From Fulvivirga ulvae (lineage in GTDB: Bacteria; Bacteroidota; Bacteroidia; Cytophagales; Cyclobacteriaceae): a stretch of DNA of 64,000 nt. A program made the translations under genes and the position numbers. Every line of letters starts with the position of its first letter. The stretch's first letter is position 1. A model generated the notes under the pieces. That model worked only from the letters and a program-made list of their open reading frames with translations. It was not told the DNA's origin and did not search any database. The stretch is from the NCBI RefSeq assembly GCF_021389975.1, contig NZ_CP089981.1, positions 1,637,501-1,701,500 on the forward strand, in the 5' to 3' direction. Positions 52,748-61,800 of this stretch are shown here, one piece after another.

Positions 52748-52915
52748 ATGAAAACATCAATGCTGGAATACTATAAGATCGTGCTGAGAAAAGTTAGCTT
52801 TCATCCTCAGCTCTTCAGAAAAGAATACAGAAAAGCACTGTTTTACTTAACTGAGGACGAATCGCTCGAACTTAAGCTATGGCTGAGAGGAAATTTAGCA
52901 TACATACCCACATGA
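52748..52915 (+). CDS. Small basic helical protein of unknown function (55 residues)
   Basis: The frame MKTSMLEYYKIVLRKVSFHP continues with LFRKEYRKALFYLTEDE and ends GNLAYIPT. It is amphipathic and rich in Lys, Arg and Leu. A strong terminator 28 bases after its stop supports a real transcript. I believe similar short proteins occur in other Bacteroidota, but cannot check this. Confidence 0.6.
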   Translation: MKTSMLEYYKIVLRKVSFHPQLFRKEYRKALFYLTEDESLELKLWLRGNLAYIPT

Positions 52916-52942
52916 TGTAAACCCTATTATTTTTTTCTAAAG

Positions 52943-52988
52943 AAATCCCGGCTAAAGAGGCAAGTTAGTCTCCCCAGCCGGGATTTTT
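52943..52988 (+). terminator. Intrinsic terminator
   Basis: AAATCCCGGCT (52943-52953) pairs with AGCCGGGATTT (52976-52986) and is followed by T's. It lies between the small-protein genes and the convergent susD gene. Confidence 0.88.
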
Positions 52989-53106
52989 CAATTCATTGCT
53001 ATTAGCTCAAGGTTTCCAGCTTCTAATTTCACTGTCGTAGATGTAGCAGGATAATTACCCGCACAAGCCACCAGAAACCAGTGAACAAGTAGCCAGTAAC
53101 CTGCCG

Positions 53107-54633
53107 CTACCACTTATCATTCTGACCTAAATTACCACGGATCACGTCATCAAATGGGATAGGGAATAAATTATGTTTTCCTTCCACAAAGCCCAGATCA
53201 CTAAGCTCCTGGGAAGCGCGGCCCCAGCGGATAAGATCAAGGAAGCGGAAACCTTCAAACGCAAGCTCCAGTTGTCGCTCAGTAACTATGGCTTCGAAAA
53301 GTGCCGTACCCGATGCTGCCACATCCTCCAGATCTGCCCGGTCACGCACTTTATTGAGCTCAGTGAGGGCCCGCCCTTCATTGCCTGCGTTGTAGAAAGC
53401 CTCGGCAGCCATGAGCAGTACATCGGCATAACGGATCAATCTCCAGTTGGTGGCATAATTTAGCTCTGCCACTGCATCAGTGTTGGTTTGGTTGCTGTAA
53501 GTACCATACTTACGCCTGATAAAGCCATGGTAGTCCCACACGTTCTCACCTGTCCATGCTCCACCAGCAGCAACCAGTTCAGCTTCTGACATAAGCGTGT
53601 TTACTTTTCTGGCACTATCGCCGGCATTGACAAAGGCATCGTACAATTCTTCGGAAGGGTACAGGAAGCCCCAGCCTGCAATAAGTGAGTCTCCGGGTGC
53701 AGGTTCGTAAAAACCACCTCTTGGCCCCATAAGCTGAATATGGATATTGCTCTCCTGAAGCCTGCCATTGTCCCATGGGAAGTTGCCCCAATCAAAGCCG
53801 ACGGAACTCACAAACTGAACCTCAAAAACAGATTCTTTACCCAACTCACCTGCTTCAGTCCAGTTGTCTGCATAGTTATCATGCAGGTCATATTCGTTGG
53901 ATGCAATTACGGCATCGAGAAAATATGCGGCGCTGTCCCACTGCTGCTGATAGAGATAAGCTTTGCCAAGCAGTGCCTGGGCAGTACCCTTAGAAACCCT
54001 GAACTGATCCGCTGCACTGTACTCGCTTTTCAGAGGCAATAGTTCGATTGCCTCACGGAGGTCTTTCTCAATTTGATCGTAAACAACATTACTGGCCACA
54101 CGTTCCTGTTCGTACGCTGACTGGTCAGGCTCGGCAAGTATTAAAGGCACATCTCCAAACATAGAAACCAGTTCAAAGTAATTGTGCGCACGAAGCGCTT
54201 TGGATTCAGCGATCAGAGCCTTTCTGAAATCATTCTCCGGCTCAACCAGGTTGATGACTTTGTTGGCCCTGAATATGCCAAAATAGGCCATTCTCCATGT
54301 ACCCAGTACACCCCCATTCTGAGAATCGTATGTATAGTCATCCAGGTTTTGATATTGTGGCTGGTCGCCACTACCTCCACCACCGGCAGTCCCCTCATCT
54401 GAAGGTAGTGTTTTTACCAGGTAGTTGCTGGACCAGCCCGTATTGTAATGGTATTGCAGGATGTCATAAACGGCTATGGTAGCCCTGAATGCATCCTGAT
54501 CGGTTTTGTAAAACTCTTCGGTCGACTTTCTTCCATAGATTTCCTTATCAAGGTAGTCGTCAGAGCATGAAGCCAGGATCGTCAGTAAGCTTAACATGCC
54601 CATTGTCCATATTTTTATATAATTCTTTTTCAT
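53107..54633 (-). CDS. SusD/RagB family nutrient-binding outer-membrane lipoprotein (second PUL)
   Basis: This 508-residue lipoprotein has a lipobox (TILASCSDDYLD) and the SusD C-terminal signatures ALTELNKVRDRADL and RQLELAFEGFRFLDLIRWG. It is the last gene of the second susCD pair, 18 bases after susC. It binds the oligosaccharide that its SusC partner imports. The substrate is not readable from the sequence. Confidence 0.95.
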   Translation of the reverse strand: MKKNYIKIWTMGMLSLLTILASCSDDYLDKEIYGRKSTEEFYKTDQDAFRATIAVYDILQYHYNTGWSSNYLVKTLPSDEGTAGGGGSGDQPQYQNLDDYTYDSQNGGVLGTWRMAYFGIFRANKVINLVEPENDFRKALIAESKALRAHNYFELVSMFGDVPLILAEPDQSAYEQERVASNVVYDQIEKDLREAIELLPLKSEYSAADQFRVSKGTAQALLGKAYLYQQQWDSAAYFLDAVIASNEYDLHDNYADNWTEAGELGKESVFEVQFVSSVGFDWGNFPWDNGRLQESNIHIQLMGPRGGFYEPAPGDSLIAGWGFLYPSEELYDAFVNAGDSARKVNTLMSEAELVAAGGAWTGENVWDYHGFIRRKYGTYSNQTNTDAVAELNYATNWRLIRYADVLLMAAEAFYNAGNEGRALTELNKVRDRADLEDVAASGTALFEAIVTERQLELAFEGFRFLDLIRWGRASQELSDLGFVEGKHNLFPIPFDDVIRGNLGQNDKW

Positions 54634-54651
54634 AATCTCGTCGGTTTGTAA

Positions 54652-57600
54652 TTAGAAGCTAAGTGATAATCCGGTCATGAACTTTTTGGGGATAGGATAT
54701 ACTCCTCTGTCTATGCCCTGACTGTTGTCATCATTACTACCAGCTTCAGGGTCAAGTCCGGGATACTTGGTAAATGTGAAGTAATCTTCCAGAGATACAT
54801 AAACCCGGATAGAGTTGAACTTCAGCCTGTTGATCAGGTTTTCAGGAAGGGTATAACCCAATTGCAACTGCTTAATACGCGCATACGAGCCGTTAAACAC
54901 CATCAAGTCACTGTTGTAGATGTATGGATTATCAGTATCAGCGGCAAACCAGTCATTGGTGCTTCCTTCTCCAGTCCAGCGATCTTCGTAAAAGAACTCA
55001 GGCTTATTCACAGTACCTCGGTCAGTTCTGTTGAAGCCCATGAGTATGTCATTTCCTTTTGAGCCTTGTATGAACACGGTCAGGTCAAAACCTTTGTAGC
55101 CTACGTTGACACGCCCGCCATATAAAAAGTCCGGATGAGGGTCACCTATATAAGTCTGGTCTTCAGGAGTGATTCGCCCATCCTGATTAACGTCTACCAC
55201 TACCGGCTCACCCGGAGCGGGGCTGTACTCCGACAGGTTGTTGTCACTGATGTAGTTGTCGATCTGCTCCTGGTTCTGGAATATACCATCAGTCTTGTAA
55301 CCTCTGAAATACCAGATAGGCAAACCTTCTTCAAAATATGATGCCGTCCAACCTGTACCTACACCGGCACCCTGGATCTTGTCAGGCACCAGCGGGTTCA
55401 GGAAGATAACTTCGTTATCCACTGTCGTCATATTCGCAGAGATCTCATAGTAGAAATCGCCTGCGGATTTGGTGTATGCTACTTCAAACTCAAAACCTTT
55501 GTTTCTTACATCTCCCCCGTTTACAGTGGCACCATCGTTACCAATGTAGTGAGGTGGCGTACTGGCAGTAAGAAGGCCTTTGGTTGTTTTATTGTAATAA
55601 TCAACAGTTATTCTCAGTTGGTCGTCAAGCAAGCCAAAATCCAGGCCAAGGTCTACCTGCTCACTGGTTTCCCATACCAGGTCCGGGTTAGGAAGGAAGT
55701 CTGGTTCTGCACCTACATAGAAGCCTCCTGTACCTGTAGGGTATCGTATACCTTGGGTAGTAATGATAGAGGCATACTGCCCGGGAGTAAGTGATCTGAG
55801 GTTACCGTTTTCTCCCCAACTTGCCCTTACTTTCAAGAAGTTAATGAAGGTTTCAGGGAAGAAATTCTCAGCAGATACTACCCAGCCGGCAGATACTGAC
55901 GGGAAAAGGTCCCATCGGTTGTCTTCAGGAAGTAAGGAAGATCCATCGTACCTGAAAGTGGCATTGAGCAAATACTTGTCAGAGAAAGTATAGGAAACCC
56001 GCCCGAAGTATGATAAAAGGCTTTTGTCTTCTCTGGAGCTTCCTATACGATCGCTTTCATCAGGAATATAATCGTAGTATGCGAATTTATCGTCTTCATC
56101 AAACATCGGACCGCCAGAGCCATTGAGCTTGTTGTATACGGTGTTAATGGCTGATGTACCTAACAGGATGGAGAAGTCATGCTCAGCAATACTGTTGGTA
56201 TAGGTAGCAAAGTTTTCCCACTGAGTAGTGAACCATTTTTCATTGTTGTCCCTTACTGTTGGCGTGTTGTTTTTTCTCTCATTAGAGAAATAATAAGTAG
56301 GGAACCATTCATGATTAAGCTGAAAAGCCGCATCAATACCAAACCGAGAGGTAAATTTAATATGCTTAATAGGAGTCAGTTCAGCATAGATATTGCCTAC
56401 TACTTTATCCTGTACAATCTCTCCTCTGGTATTTTGGATCATGGCCAGCGGGTTACCGATCTCTCCCTGTACAAAACGGGAGATGCCATAGTAGTTGCCA
56501 TCATCATCTTGCGTAAGTGTTTCTCCGGCATCCAGTGCAGCCTGCGCATGTGCTGGTAGCCCATCGGTGTAAATTACCGGGGTCGTGGGGTCCATGAGTA
56601 TGGCATTACCTACTACTGAGCCAAATTCATCATCCTCGGCAATAGTACTTCTTTTGAAGTGAGAATAAGAGAGCCTGTTACCGATCTTCAGCCAGTCTTT
56701 GATCTGGTGGTCTGAGTTTAATCGGGCTGTATACCTGTCAAACTGCGCTTTATCTCCACCTGCAACACCGTCTTGGGTATAGAAGCTTCCTCCTATCAGA
56801 TAGGTTGAGTTTTCTGAGCCGCCACTAAGGTTAAGGCTATGTTTTTGGAGGGGTGCGCTTTCGAACAATTCATCCAGCCAGTCCGTTCCTTCCACACCCT
56901 GATAGTCGGCAGGGTTAGGTAAAGTTCCGGAAGCACCGGCTTCGTTAAGATACTCGGCATACTGCTGAGCATTCATCATGTCCATACGGTCGCCGACCGT
57001 CTGGATACCATACTGAAAGTTATAGTTAATTTGCGGTTTTCCTGCTTTACCGGTTTTGGTAGAGATCAGGACTACACCATTGGCACCTTCAGCACCGTAG
57101 ATAGCTGCCGAAGCTGCATCTTTCAGCACCTCTATCGAGGCTATTTCGCTGGGATCGAGGTACTCTATGCCACCGGTTCTGATACCATCTACAATGTAGA
57201 GCGGACCAGCATCTCCATTAGAGCCGGTACCTCTGATGCGCACCTTCAGGCCACTACCGGGTGAGCCGGAGTTAGCCAGTACGTTAACACCGGCAGTTCT
57301 ACCCTGAAGGGCCTGCTCCACTCTAAGTGTTGAGGTATTGGTAATTTGCTCTGCCTCAATACTGGATATAGCACCGGTCAGTAAGCTTTTTTGTTGCTCA
57401 CCATAACCAATTACTACCACTTCTGACAGAGCGGTTACATCAGTGGACAGGTTAACATCCACTACGGAACGGTTTTGAATGTTAACCTCTTCCGTGGCAT
57501 AACCAATAAATGAAAAAATAAGGGTACTGCTACCTTCTGGCACCTGCAGACTATAGTTACCTTCTATGTCTGTAGTGGTACCAGTGGATGTACCCTTTAC

Positions 57601-57744
57601 AATAATACTTACGCCTGGTAAGGCGCTGTTTGATTCTGCGTCCAGAACTCTTCCGGACACCTGTCTATCCTGTCCGTAAAGGACTATTGGTGCCCACAGG
57701 CAAACCAACAGGATAATCACTTTAAGGGGGTTAAGGTTCTTCAT
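54652..57744 (-). CDS. SusC/RagA family TonB-linked outer-membrane transporter (second PUL)
   Basis: This 1030-residue transporter has a signal peptide ending VLYGQ, a carboxypeptidase-regulatory-like domain (about 27-105), the segment SEVVVIGYGEQQ, a plug (GPLYIVDGIRTGG, KDAASAAIYGAEGANGV) and a full barrel. It is paired with the SusD gene downstream. A LacI-type operator-like sequence lies about 90 bases upstream, and the hybrid two-component regulator of this locus is encoded about 1.1 kb further upstream. Confidence 0.96.
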   Translation of the reverse strand: MKNLNPLKVIILLVCLWAPIVLYGQDRQVSGRVLDAESNSALPGVSIIVKGTSTGTTTDIEGNYSLQVPEGSSTLIFSFIGYATEEVNIQNRSVVDVNLSTDVTALSEVVVIGYGEQQKSLLTGAISSIEAEQITNTSTLRVEQALQGRTAGVNVLANSGSPGSGLKVRIRGTGSNGDAGPLYIVDGIRTGGIEYLDPSEIASIEVLKDAASAAIYGAEGANGVVLISTKTGKAGKPQINYNFQYGIQTVGDRMDMMNAQQYAEYLNEAGASGTLPNPADYQGVEGTDWLDELFESAPLQKHSLNLSGGSENSTYLIGGSFYTQDGVAGGDKAQFDRYTARLNSDHQIKDWLKIGNRLSYSHFKRSTIAEDDEFGSVVGNAILMDPTTPVIYTDGLPAHAQAALDAGETLTQDDDGNYYGISRFVQGEIGNPLAMIQNTRGEIVQDKVVGNIYAELTPIKHIKFTSRFGIDAAFQLNHEWFPTYYFSNERKNNTPTVRDNNEKWFTTQWENFATYTNSIAEHDFSILLGTSAINTVYNKLNGSGGPMFDEDDKFAYYDYIPDESDRIGSSREDKSLLSYFGRVSYTFSDKYLLNATFRYDGSSLLPEDNRWDLFPSVSAGWVVSAENFFPETFINFLKVRASWGENGNLRSLTPGQYASIITTQGIRYPTGTGGFYVGAEPDFLPNPDLVWETSEQVDLGLDFGLLDDQLRITVDYYNKTTKGLLTASTPPHYIGNDGATVNGGDVRNKGFEFEVAYTKSAGDFYYEISANMTTVDNEVIFLNPLVPDKIQGAGVGTGWTASYFEEGLPIWYFRGYKTDGIFQNQEQIDNYISDNNLSEYSPAPGEPVVVDVNQDGRITPEDQTYIGDPHPDFLYGGRVNVGYKGFDLTVFIQGSKGNDILMGFNRTDRGTVNKPEFFYEDRWTGEGSTNDWFAADTDNPYIYNSDLMVFNGSYARIKQLQLGYTLPENLINRLKFNSIRVYVSLEDYFTFTKYPGLDPEAGSNDDNSQGIDRGVYPIPKKFMTGLSLSF

Positions 57745-57966
57745 AAGCGATGATTGTTTTTAGTTTAGATCAATATCATCGTCTAAGGGCAAATGTTGCG
57801 GGGATAAACCTTTCTTTTAAGATGGGTATTTATTGCAAACGTTTCCTGAACCCTTGAATAACAGCATTTTACAGAATCGAACAGAATATTTTATTTATTG
57901 CGTTTTGTGATTAGATCCAAAGCATCAGGGATAGTCAAACCGATCAGCATATGCGTAACTTATACT

Positions 57967-58006
57967 AAGTCACCTGATTTATCCTTAGTCTACCGAAGGG
58001 TGACTT
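57967..58006. repeat. REP-like palindromic element
   Basis: AAGTCACC (57967-57974) and GGTGACTT (57999-58006) are inverted copies. The inner AGTCTACCGAAGGG recurs inverted at 58811-58824. It lies next to a REP-associated transposase remnant. Confidence 0.5.
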
Positions 58007-58061
58007 GGATTTGAAATGAAAAACGGGTGTCTGTGACACGGTTTAATTTGCAGTACTTTAA

Positions 58062-58190
58062 TTACAAAAAATCCACTTTCACCAACCTGCACGAGCCGGC
58101 ATAATCCCTGGCGCTAGACTAACGGTAGTGCTCCGGCTCATCCACAAAGCCAGTCTTTACCGGATTCAGGTGGAGTACTTTTTGATAAAC
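58062..58190 (-). pseudogene. Remnant of a REP-associated tyrosine transposase (IS200/RAYT-like, C-terminal end)
   Basis: Read on the minus strand, the frame gives VYQKVLHLNPVKTGFVDEPE, then HYR, a stop codon, then SSARDYAG. It ends in another stop shortly after VDFL. This matches the conserved RAYT C-terminus (NNPVKAGFV..PE.Y.YSSARDY.G) with a stop in place of the Tyr. Only about 43 codons remain and the catalytic HUH part is absent. RAYTs are linked to palindromic REP repeats, and such palindromes lie on both sides here. Confidence 0.75.
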
Positions 58191-58270
58191 ATCTTAAATG
58201 ATTTGGAAAAAGAAATAACTAAAGATTAGCATAAGCTGGTAATGAGAGTGTCCAATTACCAATAGTCCTT

Positions 58271-58669
58271 TTATAGATTAATAGGTAGTAAAAGCTTAAC
58301 ATTTACTTTCTCCTTTTTATCAAATGAAACACCTGGTTCCCATTGAGGAGATTCTTCAAATGCTTTTTTAATTTGATCAGCACATTTCTTAGAAACCGAC
58401 TCATTTATAAATACCGATCCTTTTCTTACATAGCCCGTTGAATCTAAAACAAAGTGAACGTAAACCTTTTTGCCTTGCCTTGAACACTTAATTTTACGGT
58501 CAAGATATTCGTAAAATCCTGCATAGCTTCCTGGAAAGGTTGGATCCTGCTCAAATAACCCCACATAAATGTCATTATCTAACATAGTACTGTCAGATTC
58601 TTGAGCACAAGTATAACTCATGGAAACCCCAACAAGAACGATAACAACCATGGCGACTTTGCTTTGCAT
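58271..58669 (-). CDS. Free-standing exported TonB C-terminal-domain-like protein
   Basis: This 132-residue protein has a signal peptide (ending SYTCA) and then only a TonB-C-like domain: DPTFPGSYAGFYEYLDRKIK, VYVHFVLDSTGYVRKGSV and PQWEPG. True TonB proteins have an N-terminal membrane anchor and a Pro-rich linker; both are missing, so the mature protein should float in the periplasm. It sits between susC and the hybrid sensor of the second PUL, between palindromic repeats. It might dock on TonB-dependent transporters or have been brought in with the mobile remnant. Confidence 0.78.
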   Translation of the reverse strand: MQSKVAMVVIVLVGVSMSYTCAQESDSTMLDNDIYVGLFEQDPTFPGSYAGFYEYLDRKIKCSRQGKKVYVHFVLDSTGYVRKGSVFINESVSKKCADQIKKAFEESPQWEPGVSFDKKEKVNVKLLLPINL

Positions 58670-58805
58670 AATATTGAATTGTAGCTTATAAACGAACGTC
58701 TTATATCTCGTTTATTTGGTTATGACTGGCAATTTAGAAAAAGAATATTAATTATGAAGTTTCGTTTTCCAATTACCGTATCGCAGACACTCGTTCTCAT
58801 TATCA

Positions 58806-58834
58806 ATTCGTAGTCCCTTCGGTAGACTACGAAT
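58806..58834. repeat. Perfect hairpin / REP-like palindrome downstream of the hybrid sensor gene
   Basis: ATTCGTAGTC (58806-58815) pairs with GACTACGAAT (58825-58834). It lies 30 bases after the sensor stop on the minus strand and shares TAGTCTACCGAAGGG (inverted) with the repeat at 57967-58006. A related piece, GAAGGGTGACTAAGG, follows at 58843-58857. It may also end transcription. Confidence 0.6.
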
Positions 58835-58863
58835 AGTCTCGGGAAGGGTGACTAAGGATTTTG

Positions 58864-61800
58864 TCATGTATTGCTCTGCTGTGCAAACTCCGATGGATTG
58901 ACTCCGTACTGCTTTTTGAAACATTGCCTGAAATAAGAGAGGTCGTTAAAACCTACCTGGTAGGTGACCTCGGCTATAGTAAGGTTTTGTTGCTTCAGGA
59001 GCTGGGCTGCCCTTTTAAGTCGGATGGTACGAATAAACTCATTGGCAGACTGGCCGATGAGGCCCTTTAGCTTCCTGTAAAGCTGAATTTTGCTCATGCC
59101 CAAATGTGAGCAGAGGTCCTCCACCTGCAGCTCGGAGTTGTCCATGTTGTCCTCCACAAAGCCTACAGCTTTTTTGATGAAGCTTTCATCTGCCGTAGAG
59201 ATAACCACATGCTTGGGTTCCAGGTTAATGGTTTTGTTATTAAGTACCTGATCCTTGAACATTTTGCGGCTCTTAAGGATATTCTTTATGCGCAGAGCAA
59301 GCAATTTTGGATTAAAAGGCTTGGTTACATAATAATTGGCGCCTAACTCAAACCCCTGTTCTACGCTTTCATTGGAAGCTTTGGCTGTAAGTAATATTAC
59401 CGGAATATGGCTGGTTTTTTCATCACTTTTTAATCGGGAGCAGAGCTTGTAGCCATCCATTCCGGGCATCATAATATCGGAGATAACGATATCAGGAATT
59501 TGCTCCAGTGCCAGCTCCAGGGCTTCCTTTCCATTGGTACACTCCAGTATCCGGTATTCACTTTCCAGATAGCTGCTGATAAATGATAGCATGTCTGCAT
59601 TGTCTTCGGCTATGAGTACAAGCGGCAGGTCGTTTTCGGCTTTAATATTTTCCGCAGATGCAGCCGGTTCCTGATTCTTGTCGATCAATAGCTCATCATG
59701 CTCATAATTATCGGTGTTGGCATGGTGGATGATGCGATCTTCGGAGATCTCGGAGGGCTCCAGGTGTTTGCTTCCCAGAGGAAACTGCACCTTAAAAGTT
59801 GTGCCCCGCCCTTCTACACTGCTAACCTCGATCTGGCCTTTGTGCAACTCCACCAGCTCCCGGGTCAGCGCCAGACCTATGCCGGTACCTTTAAGGTTTA
59901 CATGATGTTGGGCCCTGTAAAACCTATTGAAAATATAAGAAATCTGATCTTGAGGTATGCCGATACCTGAGTCAGCAATGATGATCTCCACCATACTGTC
60001 TTTTTGCTGTACCGTCAGGCAGACCTCTCCAAACTCCGGTGTGTATTTGATGGCATTGGAAAGCAGGTTGGTAAATACTTTTTCAAGTTTGTCCTGCTCA
60101 AAATACATGTATATCGGCTCCTTGGGCAGGTTGGTTTTATAGGTAATGAACTGCTTGTCGGCATACGTGGCGAATGAAAAGGCTAAAGGCTTTAAAAATT
60201 TAACCAGGTCCTGCTCACTGGCTTTGAGCTTCACGCTCCCCGATTCCAGCTTGGAAAGATCCAGTATCTGGTTGATCAGCCTGAGCAGCCGCTCTGCATT
60301 ACGGATCATCATCCGCATTTGCTTTTTGTACTCATTCTTGGTTTCATCAAGGTAGAGTGACTTCAAGGGGCTAAGGATCAGGGTCAGCGGTGTACGGAAT
60401 TCATGAGAAATATTGGCAAAGAACCGTGATTTCAGCTGGTCGAGCTCCTGCATTTTGGTGAGTTCCAGATGCTCCAACTGAAGCTGAGCCTGCAACCGTT
60501 CTTTATAGATAATATTATGGCGGGCCCAAAGCAGCATAGCCAGGATGATCAATGCATAGGCTCCATAAGCCCAATATGTGCTGTACCACGGCTTGCTGAT
60601 GTCAACAATGATGGAGGCTTCCTGTTCGCTCCAGATACCATCGTTGTTAGAACCCCTTACTTTAAAAGTATAAGTACCCGGAGGCACATTGGTGTAGTAA
60701 GCCTCTTTGCGGGTACCGGCTTTTTGCCAGTCTTCGTCATAGTTTTCGAGCTTATAGGCATATTCGTTTTTGGCCGATTGCGAAAAATTAAGAGCCGCAA
60801 ATTCAAAACTGAAATCATTCTGATCATAGTCAAGTTGAATTTTTTGGGCATTGACTATATTTTGGGCCAGCAGTGAATTGGGGGCCGTTCTAACTACCTC
60901 GTCAGAAAGCAGGAACTTGGTAATATAAACCGGAGGTGCATTGGGGTTTTTCTTCACATTTTCCGGGTTAAACATGTTGAAGCCTTTTATTCCTCCAAAT
61001 ACCAGGTGACCGTCGCGGGTTTTCAGGCAGGCCGATTTGTAGAACTCGGATGATTGCAGGCCATCGGACTCGTTATAAATTTTTATAGTACCATCCTGTT
61101 TGGAGTAGCTGGCCAAGCCATTGTTGGTGCTTATCCAGATATTCCTGTTGTCATCTTCCAATATACCATAAACCACATTGTTTTGCAGGCGCTGGCTGCC
61201 CTCTATAACCAGGAACCGGTCTGCCTCCCGATCGTAGTGGTATATACCTCCGCCCTCTGTTCCTACCCATAGCACACTGTCAGAATCCTCAAAGAGGTAG
61301 GTGACAGTGTTGTTATTCAGCCCGGAGTTGTTGGCATCACCATGACAATAAAAATGCTTGTCAGTTATATTCAGCGCATCATCTACCCTGATCCGGTTGA
61401 GCCCGGCACCTTCGGTACCTATCCACATATTGCCCTCGTAGTCTTGCAGGATTGACCTTACTTTATTTCCACTAAGTCCTGGCGTGGTCTCTTCATTGAT
61501 GTGATAGAATTTTTGCTTTTCAGGATCATAAATATCCAGTCCGTCGCGGAAAGCAGCTATCCAGACCCTTCCTTTGTTATCTTCGAATAGTTTGTAAATA
61601 TCATTCCCGGAGAGGGAGTTATTATCATCAGGTCGGTGAATAAGGTGTTTGAATGTGGCTTTGCCTTCCCTGAGTATTGAGATGCCACTTTCCCATGTTG
61701 CTACCCACAGGTTGTTTTTTCTATCGATAAGTACACTTACTACGGCATCGTTTGAGAGGCTGCTGCTATCGCCGGGTATTTGTTTATACCTTTTAAACTT

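Larger units (their letters stand above)
57745..58270. other. Intergenic region with susC upstream signals and a transposase remnant
   Basis: The susC-proximal part holds TGCAAACGTTTCCT (57835-57848), close to the LacI/GalR operator pattern. The distal part holds REP-like palindromes and a decayed transposase, listed separately. No intact gene is present. Confidence 0.4.
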
